Assembly: GCA_002353295.1 (NCBI GenBank)
Contig: DEJG01000014.1
Span: 124,058 to 183,476, forward strand
Source of the DNA: Prevotella sp. UBA2754
GTDB taxonomy: Bacteria > Bacteroidota > Bacteroidia > Bacteroidales > Bacteroidaceae
Length of the DNA: 59,419 nt
Direction: 5' to 3'
A program made the position numbers and the translations under genes. The first letter of the stretch is position 1, and each line of letters begins with the position of its first letter. Below are positions 52,972-59,419 of this stretch, piece after piece. The notes under the pieces are model-generated. The model was given only the letters and a program-made list of their open reading frames with translations. It was not told the DNA's origin and did no database searches.

Positions 52972-53762
52972 TAGAAGTAAAAGATCTTTGCAAGAGTTTT
53001 GACGGTTTAGAAGTACTGAAGAATATCAGTACGGTGTTTGAAGACGGCAAGACCAACCTGATTATCGGACAGAGTGGTAGCGGCAAGACAGTATTGATCA
53101 AAAACCTAGTTGGACTGTTTGAACCTACCAGTGGGCAAATTCTCTATGACGGGCGCGATTTCGTAGCTATGTCGAAGGAAGAGAAAATCCTGATGCGTCG
53201 TGAGATGGGCATGATCTTCCAAAGTGCAGCCCTCTTTGACTCCATGACGGTATTAGAGAATGTCATGTTCCCACTGGATATGTTTGCTCCCATGACACTG
53301 CGCGACCGCATCAAGAGAGCAAAGGAATGTCTGGCTCGTGTGAATCTGATAGGAGCTGAAGATAAATATCCTGGTGAGATTTCTGGCGGTATGCAGAAGC
53401 GTGTAGCTATCGCTCGTGCCATTGCCCTCAATCCCAAATATCTCTTTTGCGATGAGCCGAACTCAGGCCTTGACCCCAAGACGTCTTTGGTGATTGACGA
53501 CCTGCTGCATAGTATCACCAAGGAGTTCAATATGACGACGATTATCAATACACACGACATGAACTCGGTGACCACTATAGGTGAGAATATTGTATTTATC
53601 TACGAAGGTCATAAGGAATGGCAGGGTGTCTCTGCCGACATCATGAAATCTACCAACAAACGGCTGACCGACTTCATCTTTGCCTCTGACTTACTGAAAG
53701 AGATGCGAGAAGTCGTTAACGCATCTTCCACACACCATTCCGCTGCACCATCGGAACAATAA
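52968..53762 (+). CDS. mlaF: MlaF-family ABC transporter ATP-binding protein
   Basis: This cytoplasmic ATPase of the MCE/Mla phospholipid transporter (264 aa) has Walker A GQSGSGKT (~35-42), the signature SGGMQKRVAIARA, Walker B YLFCDEPNSGLDP and an H-loop in NTHDMNS. It overlaps mlaE by 4 bp. Its 3' end overlaps the convergent lipoprotein gene by 47 bp. The C-terminal ~10 residues (STHHSAAPSEQ) may be poorly conserved. Confidence 0.94.
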   Translation: MIEVKDLCKSFDGLEVLKNISTVFEDGKTNLIIGQSGSGKTVLIKNLVGLFEPTSGQILYDGRDFVAMSKEEKILMRREMGMIFQSAALFDSMTVLENVMFPLDMFAPMTLRDRIKRAKECLARVNLIGAEDKYPGEISGGMQKRVAIARAIALNPKYLFCDEPNSGLDPKTSLVIDDLLHSITKEFNMTTIINTHDMNSVTTIGENIVFIYEGHKEWQGVSADIMKSTNKRLTDFIFASDLLKEMREVVNASSTHHSAAPSEQ

Positions 53763-54117
53763 TTTCTTCTTTGGTAGAATCTTGGAAATGCAGTAACAAG
53801 AAAGCTTGTATCAATTGTAATGAGCTGTCACGCCGTGCGTTAGATACTATCACAGAATCCACTCCCCCATGCGACTGGTCTAATTCGTGCTTATACTGCT
53901 CATAAGCTGCCAACAATTGGGTACGGTAGTCTGTAGGTACAGAATCCATATCAGCCTTACCAGCCAGAAAACCTTCGTAATTACCGGCTAACAGACAGTC
54001 ATAGTAGCTTTTGGCCGCTTGGGAGGCTAACTCTTCAGGCGTCTGTTCTTTTGAAGAACAACTCTGCCAAATACCAAAAACCAAAAACCAAAAACCAAAA
54101 GCTAAAATTTTCCTCAT
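53716..54117 (-). CDS. Small predicted lipoprotein (DUF4878-like)
   Basis: This short lipoprotein of 133 aa has a signal peptide and lipobox ending at Cys20 (GIWQSCSS). The mature part has a cystatin/NTF2-like pattern of about 100 residues (AAKSYYDCLLAGNYEGFLAG...IIVPMVQRNGVWKMR) resembling DUF4878-type proteins; the function is unknown. The signal peptide is encoded across a 7-bp tandem repeat (54067-54101), giving the odd FGFWFLVFGIW core. It overlaps der by 4 bp upstream and mlaF by 47 bp at its 3' end. Confidence 0.72.
   Translation of the reverse strand: MRKILAFGFWFLVFGIWQSCSSKEQTPEELASQAAKSYYDCLLAGNYEGFLAGKADMDSVPTDYRTQLLAAYEQYKHELDQSHGGVDSVIVSNARRDSSLQLIQAFLLLHFQDSTKEEIIVPMVQRNGVWKMR
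54067..54101. repeat. Heptamer array (CCAAAAA) inside a lipoprotein signal peptide
   Basis: Five 7-bp units (CCAAATA, three CCAAAAA, CCAAAAG) lie head to tail and encode the signal peptide on the minus strand. Slippage by one unit would shift the frame only six codons after the start. Confidence 0.85.
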
Positions 54118-55427
54118 TTCTGTCGGATAAATACGTTAATCGGTGTACCTGTCAGCGTCCAATTCTCACGTAACTTATTCTCAAGGAACCGGCGATAGGG
54201 TTCCTTCACATACTGAGGCAGGTTAGCATAGAACACAAAAGTGGGAATCTGTGTGTCTGGCACCTGACTGACATATTTGATCTTGATATACTTACCCTTA
54301 ATAGAGGGTGGCGGAGTTGCCTCAATCAATGGTAGCATCACCTCGTTGAGCTTTGACGTACCTATCTTGATGGTGCGGTTCAAATACACTTGCTTAGCCG
54401 TCTCTAACACCTTAAAAATACGCTGCTTGGTAACAGCAGAGGCAAAGATGATGGGGAAATCTACAAAGGGAGCCATACGGTTACGAATGGCCGTTTCGAA
54501 AGTCTTGATGGCTATCTGTGACTTGTCTTCCACCAAATCCCACTTGTTGACCACCACCACCAACGACTTATTATTCTTCTGAATCAACTGGAAGATATTC
54601 ATATCCTGTGCCTCAATACCACGGGTGGCATCTATCATCAGGATACAGACATCAGCATTCTCGATAGCACGGATGCTACGCATCACGCTATAGAACTCCA
54701 AGTCTTCCGTCACTTTATTCTTTCGACGGATACCTGCAGTGTCAACCAGATAGAAATCAAAGCCGAACTTGTCATATTTGGTATAAATAGAATCGCGTGT
54801 CGTACCTGCAACATCAGTCACTATATGACGGTCTTCTCCGATGAAAGCATTGATAATACTCGACTTACCTGCATTCGGACGACCGACAACGGCAAAACGG
54901 GGAGTACCATCTTCAAAGTCATCCACCTCGTCGGACTTCAGTTTTGTCAAGACGAAATCCAATAAATCGCCTGTACCAGAACCTGTGGCTGCACTGACAC
55001 AGAAGGGATCACCCAGTCCAAGCTTATAGAACTCATACTGTCCGTAAAGATCCTTACCGTCGTCTGCTTTATTAGCGACTAAAACCACAGGGAGCTTAGA
55101 GCGGCGAAGAATCTGAGCCACGTCCTGGTCCAAGTCAGTAAGTCCGTTCTTGATATCTACCAAGAACAACACCAAGTCTGCTTCCTCAGTAGCAACAACT
55201 ACCTGTTTGCGTATCTCCTCTTCGAAAATATCATCACTATTGACTACCCATCCACCCGTGTCCACAACGGAGAATTCGCGGCCGTTCCACTCGCATTTGC
55301 CATACTGGCGGTCACGAGTAGTTCCTGCCTCGTCACTCACAATGGCACGACGAGAGTTTGTCAATCGGTTAAATAAGGTGGACTTACCCACATTAGGGCG
55401 TCCTACTATCGCTACTAAGTTTCCCAT
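54114..55427 (-). CDS. der: Ribosome biogenesis GTPase Der (EngA)
   Basis: Der is a tandem-GTPase required for 50S ribosome assembly. It has two G domains: the first with GRPNVGKST at residues 8-16 and DTGG, the second with VVGRPNAGKSS (~180) and DTAGIRRK, then the C-terminal KH-like domain. The length of 437 aa is typical. It follows era by 11 nt, and the small lipoprotein overlaps its stop by 4 bp. Confidence 0.97.
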   Translation of the reverse strand: MGNLVAIVGRPNVGKSTLFNRLTNSRRAIVSDEAGTTRDRQYGKCEWNGREFSVVDTGGWVVNSDDIFEEEIRKQVVVATEEADLVLFLVDIKNGLTDLDQDVAQILRRSKLPVVLVANKADDGKDLYGQYEFYKLGLGDPFCVSAATGSGTGDLLDFVLTKLKSDEVDDFEDGTPRFAVVGRPNAGKSSIINAFIGEDRHIVTDVAGTTRDSIYTKYDKFGFDFYLVDTAGIRRKNKVTEDLEFYSVMRSIRAIENADVCILMIDATRGIEAQDMNIFQLIQKNNKSLVVVVNKWDLVEDKSQIAIKTFETAIRNRMAPFVDFPIIFASAVTKQRIFKVLETAKQVYLNRTIKIGTSKLNEVMLPLIEATPPPSIKGKYIKIKYVSQVPDTQIPTFVFYANLPQYVKEPYRRFLENKLRENWTLTGTPINVFIRQK

Positions 55428-55438
55428 AAGCTAAATAT

Positions 55439-56335
55439 TTATTCTGGGTTATATCCAAATGAATCCAGTTCACGCTGATTGCTACGCCAGTCTTTATCCA
55501 CCTTGACAAAGGTTTCCAAGAAGACGCTCTTCCCAAAGAATTTCTCCAAAGCCTTACGGGCTTCTGTGGATACTTTCTTCAGTGCCACACCTTGGTGACC
55601 GATAATGATACCTTTCTGAGAGTCGCGCTCTACATAGATGATGGCATTGATATGAATATTCTTCTCTGTCTCCTTAAAACGCTCTACCCTTACCTCTACA
55701 GCATAAGGAATTTCCTTGTCGTAATAGAGCAATATCTTCTCACGGATAATCTCTGAGACAAAGAAACGAGCCGGTTTATCCGTCAACTGGTCTTTATCAA
55801 AATACGCAGGACTCTCGGGCAACAACTCATAGATACGTTTCAACAATATGTCCACTCCAAACTTATTCTTGGCAGAGATGGGCAAAATGTCTGCATTGGG
55901 TAACAATCCATGCCATTTCTCCACGATGTCACCCAATATTTCTTGAGTATTCTGATTACCCTGAAGGCTATCAATCTTATTGATAAGCAAGATGACTGGT
56001 ATCTTCATCTTTTGCACCTTTTCCAGAAAATCCATATTCTTCTCTGGATTCTCTACTACATCAGTGACATAAAGCAACACATCAGCATCCTGAAGTGCAG
56101 ACTCGGAAAAAGCCAACATCGACTCCTGCAACTTATAATTAGGTTTCAGAACACCTGGAGTGTCAGAGAACACTATCTGCATATCATCGGTATTCACAAT
56201 ACCCATGATGCGATGTCTTGTGGTCTGTGCCTTGAACGTCGCAATCGAAATACGCTCACCAACCAATTGGTTCATGAGCGTACTTTTACCTACATTGGGA
56301 TTTCCAACGATATTTACGAATCCAGCTTTATGCAT
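55439..56335 (-). CDS. era: GTPase Era
   Basis: Era binds 16S rRNA and promotes 30S maturation. I start at ATG 56335 (MHKAGFVNIVGNPNVGKST), where Era proteins usually begin; a start at 56350 (MTETK) is possible. It has 298 aa, a G domain with NPNVGKST and DTPGV, and a C-terminal KH domain (IREKILLYYDKEIPYAVEVRV, then GIIIGHQGVALKKV). It overlaps fabH by 8 bp. Confidence 0.95.
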   Translation of the reverse strand: MHKAGFVNIVGNPNVGKSTLMNQLVGERISIATFKAQTTRHRIMGIVNTDDMQIVFSDTPGVLKPNYKLQESMLAFSESALQDADVLLYVTDVVENPEKNMDFLEKVQKMKIPVILLINKIDSLQGNQNTQEILGDIVEKWHGLLPNADILPISAKNKFGVDILLKRIYELLPESPAYFDKDQLTDKPARFFVSEIIREKILLYYDKEIPYAVEVRVERFKETEKNIHINAIIYVERDSQKGIIIGHQGVALKKVSTEARKALEKFFGKSVFLETFVKVDKDWRSNQRELDSFGYNPE

Positions 56336-57338
56336 TTTTGTTTCCGTCATAAGCCCATCGGTAATAACTTGCACCATGAACGAAACCTGCTCCAAAAGCT
56401 GTCATTATAATATTATCACCTTTCTTCAACAGATGTTCATTCTCCCAGAGTGCCAAAGGTATTGTAGCAGCAGAGGTATTACCAAAATGCTCGATATTCA
56501 CCATCACCTGCTCCATCGGCAACTCCAAGCGCTTGGCTACAGCTTCAATAATACGCATATTGGCTTGATGAGGAACAACCCACTGGATATTATCCTTGTT
56601 CAGCCCATTGCGCTCTGCTATCAAAGCACAGTCGTCACTCATATTGGTTACTGCATAACGGAACACGGTGCGACCTTCCTGATAAAGATAATGCAGACGA
56701 TGATCTACGGTGAAATGGCTAGGAGGGGACACTGATCCACCTGCCTTCAAGTGCAGGAAAGGAAGTCCCTTACCATCCGCACGGAAATAAGAGTCCATCA
56801 CACCGATATTCTCTTCTTCTGTTCCTTCTACCAGAACAGCTGCAGCACCATCACCAAACAACGGACATGTCGAGCGATCTTTGTAGTCAACCACTGACGA
56901 CATCTTATCTGCTCCTATCACTATAATTTTCTTGTAGCGACCACACTCAATCATTGAAGCTGCAACATCAAGTGTGTAGAGGAATCCACAACATGCAGCC
57001 CAGAAATCGAATGCAAAAGCATTCTTCAGTCCAAGCTTACCTAGTACGATACTTGCTGTAGACGGGAACTTATAATCAGCCGTTGAGGTCGTGACGATTA
57101 CCGCATCAATAGTATCTGGATCCACACCGGTCTTCTGCATCAGCTGTTTAGCTGCCTTACGAGCCATATAGCTCGTACCAAGTCCTTCCTCTACGAGGAT
57201 ATGACGTTCCTTGATACCAACGCGGGTCATAATCCACTCATCATTGGTGTCAACCATGCGCGACAATTCCTCATTGGTAAGGATATAGTCGGGTACGTAG
57301 CCACCTAGACCGGTGATTATCGCTTTGATTTTTCCCAT
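56328..57338 (-). CDS. fabH: Beta-ketoacyl-ACP synthase III
   Basis: FabH starts fatty acid chains by condensing acetyl- (or branched acyl-) CoA with malonyl-ACP. It has the catalytic Cys116 in AACCGFLY, the His in VVPHQAN and the Asn in FGNTSAAT, over 336 aa. The usual Ser after the catalytic Cys is a Cys here (ACC for ACS), a minor change. It starts 3 nt after rpmF and overlaps era by 8 bp, in the common DUF177-rpmF-fabH-era-der block. Confidence 0.96.
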   Translation of the reverse strand: MGKIKAIITGLGGYVPDYILTNEELSRMVDTNDEWIMTRVGIKERHILVEEGLGTSYMARKAAKQLMQKTGVDPDTIDAVIVTTSTADYKFPSTASIVLGKLGLKNAFAFDFWAACCGFLYTLDVAASMIECGRYKKIIVIGADKMSSVVDYKDRSTCPLFGDGAAAVLVEGTEEENIGVMDSYFRADGKGLPFLHLKAGGSVSPPSHFTVDHRLHYLYQEGRTVFRYAVTNMSDDCALIAERNGLNKDNIQWVVPHQANMRIIEAVAKRLELPMEQVMVNIEHFGNTSAATIPLALWENEHLLKKGDNIIMTAFGAGFVHGASYYRWAYDGNKNA

Positions 57339-57341
57339 GTT

Positions 57342-57530
57342 TTACTCTGCTGCTTCGTCCATTACAATGGCGATTTTACCACGATAGTAGCCACAAGTTG
57401 GGCATACAGTGTGATAAATGTGATAAGCACCACAATTGGGGCATACTGCCAAAGTGGGAGCTACTGCCTTGTCATGAGTACGACGCTTCAGTGTACGTGT
57501 TTTTGATTGTCTTCTTTTAGGATGTGCCAT
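57342..57530 (-). CDS. rpmF: 50S ribosomal protein L32
   Basis: L32 is a 62 aa small basic ribosomal protein. It has the typical MAHPKRRQSKTRTLKRRTHDK start and a four-Cys zinc ribbon (CPNCG and CPTCG). It lies between DUF177 and fabH in one operon. Confidence 0.96.
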   Translation of the reverse strand: MAHPKRRQSKTRTLKRRTHDKAVAPTLAVCPNCGAYHIYHTVCPTCGYYRGKIAIVMDEAAE

Positions 57531-57568
57531 AATTCTATTACTTTTAAATGTTTTACTTTTTTACATTT

Positions 57569-58093
57569 TTACTTTTTTAATTTCAAAAGTGCTTCCCACC
57601 GCGGGTCTATCTCTCCATCCTCCTCTTTGTCGCTTCGGACGGCACCGCTCAACTCTTCGAGTTTCTGCGTCATCGCACTATTGCATTTTCCAGGTGCATG
57701 AACGTGCTTAATGGGTATGGCCAGAGCAATAAACTCATAGATGAGCCATGCTGTATCGAGTATTCCTTCGTTCTCTTCAACAGTCACAACATCATCTTCT
57801 TCAGTGTTCGTTTCCGCCCCTAACTTGGCCACCAACGTATTATCGGTAACAATAGGTTGATCCATGTCTTCCAGACACAAATCACAAGGAACGGTCACCG
57901 TGCCCTCAGTGTGGAACTGGAGTTCATAAAAGCCGATTGCCTTGCGTATAGACACCGACACGTGCAATGTTCCGCCTTTCACTTCTGAGGCATCCAGAGC
58001 TTTGAAGAAATCATTATTCAGGTCAAAATCCAGACGTTGCTCGTCTGTCTTCATACCCTTTAAATCAATCTTAAATATCTCCAGATTACACAT
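57569..58093 (-). CDS. DUF177 (YceD) protein
   Basis: This 174 aa protein of the YceD/DUF177 family is associated with 23S rRNA maturation. It shows the two-Cys VPCDLCLEDM region near the middle and an acidic stretch (ETNTEEDDVVTVEENEG) after it. I use ATG 58093 because the upstream ATG at 58114 overlaps the promoter element at 58112-58119. It is first in the rpmF-fabH-era-der run. Confidence 0.88.
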   Translation of the reverse strand: MCNLEIFKIDLKGMKTDEQRLDFDLNNDFFKALDASEVKGGTLHVSVSIRKAIGFYELQFHTEGTVTVPCDLCLEDMDQPIVTDNTLVAKLGAETNTEEDDVVTVEENEGILDTAWLIYEFIALAIPIKHVHAPGKCNSAMTQKLEELSGAVRSDKEEDGEIDPRWEALLKLKK

Positions 58094-58111
58094 AATCACA
58101 CTTTTGAGTTG

Positions 58112-58119
58112 CAAAGGTA
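58112..58119 (-). promoter_or_regulatory. Predicted -7 element of the DUF177-rpmF-fabH-era-der operon
   Basis: The minus strand reads TACCTTTGCA, 18 nt before the chosen DUF177 start. Confidence 0.6.
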
Positions 58120-58199
58120 CAAAATAAATACGAATTATGAATTGTCATTTACGTTTTTTTTGCTTTTGCTTTGAAAATCAGTCACTAACAAACGCCAAG

Positions 58200-58229
58200 A
58201 TTGCACATTAATAGGGTATAATGTGCAAT
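58200..58229. repeat. Perfect 11-bp hairpin after the histidine kinase gene
   Basis: ATTGCACATTA (58200-58210) and TAATGTGCAAT (58219-58229) form a perfect hairpin with an 8-nt loop, directly after the kinase stop codon. No T-run follows on the minus strand, so it may be a factor-dependent terminator, an mRNA-stabilising hairpin or a binding site. Confidence 0.7.
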
Positions 58230-59387
58230 TTAATTGGGCATCTCAATTCGGAAGGTTGTACCCTTCCCGATTTCAGAAGACTTCACAAATATATGTCCAT
58301 GATGATATTCCTCGACAATACGTTTGGCTAATGACAAGCCCAAACCCCACCCTCTTTTCTTGGTAGTGAAGCCTGGAGTGAACACGTTTTTGACATCTTT
58401 TTTCTTAATCCCTTTACCTGTATCCTGTACCTCGATAACAACCCGTTTGCCTTCTTTCCATAATGACAAGATGATGGTACCTTTTCCTTCCATAGCATCT
58501 ACGGCATTCTTACAGAGATTTTCTATGACCCATTCAAATAAGGAGGCATTCATTTTGACAATTACGTCCTCTTCTGGCATCTTACTGAGTATTTCTACTT
58601 TTTGGGAAGTACGCCTATTCATATACTCTATCACATGGCACAGCACTTCGTTCATCGAAGCATCCACTGGTTCTGGTACGGATCCGATTTTGGAAAAGCG
58701 TTCTGCTATACGTTCCAACCGTTTCACGTCCTTATCCATCTCAGGAAGGAGTTCATCATCGGGGTAGCTTTCTTTCAACATTTCTGTCCAAGCCATCAAA
58801 CTGGAAATCGGAGTACCCAATTGGTGAGCTGTCTCTTTAGAAAGACCAACCCATACTTTATTCTGCTCTGCCCGTTTAGAGGATAGTAGCGCAAAGATAG
58901 CAACAACCACAAAAATCAACACGATGCCCAACTGTACATAAGGCCATGCTGCCAGTCGTTTTAACATGACTGAGTCATCATAACACACCAACTGGTAATC
59001 TTGCGTATCACCTATCTGTATTTTAATATACCGATCAGCAGCTTTCATCCGCTGACCCAGTCGTTCAACAAAAGCAATCGTATCAGCGGCATTATCAGCT
59101 TTGATATTTATATTACGGTAGTCAGCTACATGTCCATCCTTATCCAATACGATAACAGGGATAGTTGTATTGCCTTCCATGACACTCAGCACCAACGACA
59201 AGTCTGTCGTACCATCTGCTTCATTAAAGGAATGCAAAGCCTGCGCCCACACCTCCATTTTCTTACGTTCCTCTGACGAAAGATCATTCACCAAGTAGTG
59301 CGACACTAACAAAGAAGCAATGGCAATGATGAGCGCCATCACTACCAACAAAATCTTTACCTGTCTGACTCTATCAGTCCAATTCAT
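58230..59387 (-). CDS. Membrane sensor histidine kinase
   Basis: This inner-membrane two-component kinase of 385 aa has TM1 at ~12-30, a small periplasmic sensor region (~31-148) and TM2 at ~152-170. The HisKA domain follows without an obvious HAMP: phosphoaccepting His188 in SKETAHQLGTPISS, N-box Asn290/Asn294 in ENLCKNAVDAM, G1 DTGKGI (322-327) and G2 GWGLGLSLAKRI (346-357). The response regulator is not in the window; it may lie beyond the right edge. The stimulus is unknown. Confidence 0.93.
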   Translation of the reverse strand: MNWTDRVRQVKILLVVMALIIAIASLLVSHYLVNDLSSEERKKMEVWAQALHSFNEADGTTDLSLVLSVMEGNTTIPVIVLDKDGHVADYRNINIKADNAADTIAFVERLGQRMKAADRYIKIQIGDTQDYQLVCYDDSVMLKRLAAWPYVQLGIVLIFVVVAIFALLSSKRAEQNKVWVGLSKETAHQLGTPISSLMAWTEMLKESYPDDELLPEMDKDVKRLERIAERFSKIGSVPEPVDASMNEVLCHVIEYMNRRTSQKVEILSKMPEEDVIVKMNASLFEWVIENLCKNAVDAMEGKGTIILSLWKEGKRVVIEVQDTGKGIKKKDVKNVFTPGFTTKKRGWGLGLSLAKRIVEEYHHGHIFVKSSEIGKGTTFRIEMPN

Positions 59388-59419
59388 ACAGATATAAAAC
59401 GAAGAAGCCCTGAAGATAT

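Overview
This 59.4 kb window looks like chromosomal DNA of a Bacteroidales bacterium, most probably Prevotellaceae (Prevotella/Segatella-like). The evidence is a SprA/Sov-type type IX secretion translocon next to ruvA, OstA-like and parvulin envelope genes, a one-chain glycyl-tRNA synthetase, meso-diaminopimelate dehydrogenase, an Mla-type lipid transporter, and a promoter element of the Bacteroidetes type (TAnnTTTG, often followed by CA) repeated upstream of many genes. No rRNA, integrase, transposase or CRISPR array was seen. There is one tRNA (Val, anticodon TAC).

Layout. 1-4.3 kb, minus strand: purB, an rluB-like pseudouridine synthase with a long RGG/GGY-rich N-terminus, and asnS. 4.4-6.5 kb, plus: glyS and an FKBP lipoprotein. 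6.5-7.5 kb, minus: an EamA-type transporter. 7.5-9.4 kb, plus: an ABC-type ATPase plus a DUF4435/TOPRIM-like protein, which resembles a compact PARIS/OLD-type defence pair. 9.4-16.8 kb, minus: a tightly packed dxs-trkA-trkH-manA operon ending in an AT-rich gene for a membrane-anchored Gfo/Idh/MocA-like oxidoreductase. 16.9-24.9 kb, minus: ruvA and sprA. 25-28.6 kb, plus: ddh, msrA, a Fur-family regulator with a 26-bp perfect palindrome at its promoter, and a GH28 polygalacturonase-like enzyme. 28.6-31.9 kb, minus: tRNA-Val, paaK-ACT and an OmpA-family protein. 32-45 kb, minus: a long run transcribed in the order tig, clpP-clpX, recQ, guaB, two parvulin-type isomerases, ostA-like and mutL (protein quality control, envelope biogenesis and repair). 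45.4-50.9 kb, plus: aldA and then a four-gene set (CDP-alcohol phosphotransferase, flippase-like membrane protein, PLP aminotransferase/decarboxylase-like enzyme, nucleotidyltransferase). 50.9-54.1 kb: lptB (minus), mlaE-mlaF (plus) and a small lipoprotein (minus). 54.1-58.1 kb, minus: DUF177-rpmF-fabH-era-der. 58.2-59.4 kb, minus: a sensor histidine kinase.

Most likely novel systems. (1) The four-gene set at 47.0-50.9 kb has the logic of a polar-headgroup pathway: a PLP enzyme makes an amino-alcohol phosphate, a nucleotidyltransferase activates it, a CDP-alcohol phosphotransferase transfers it and a flippase-like protein moves the product. The transferase lacks the last Asp of its signature, and the nucleotidyltransferase carries an in-frame heptamer-repeat insertion that could act as a slippage switch. 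(2) The ATPase/DUF4435 pair is a candidate anti-phage module. (3) The membrane-domain/oxidoreductase fusion translated directly off manA has no obvious described counterpart that I recognise. Three separate 7-bp tandem arrays and several dyads laid over promoters (guaB, clpP, fur-like) are further regulatory signals.
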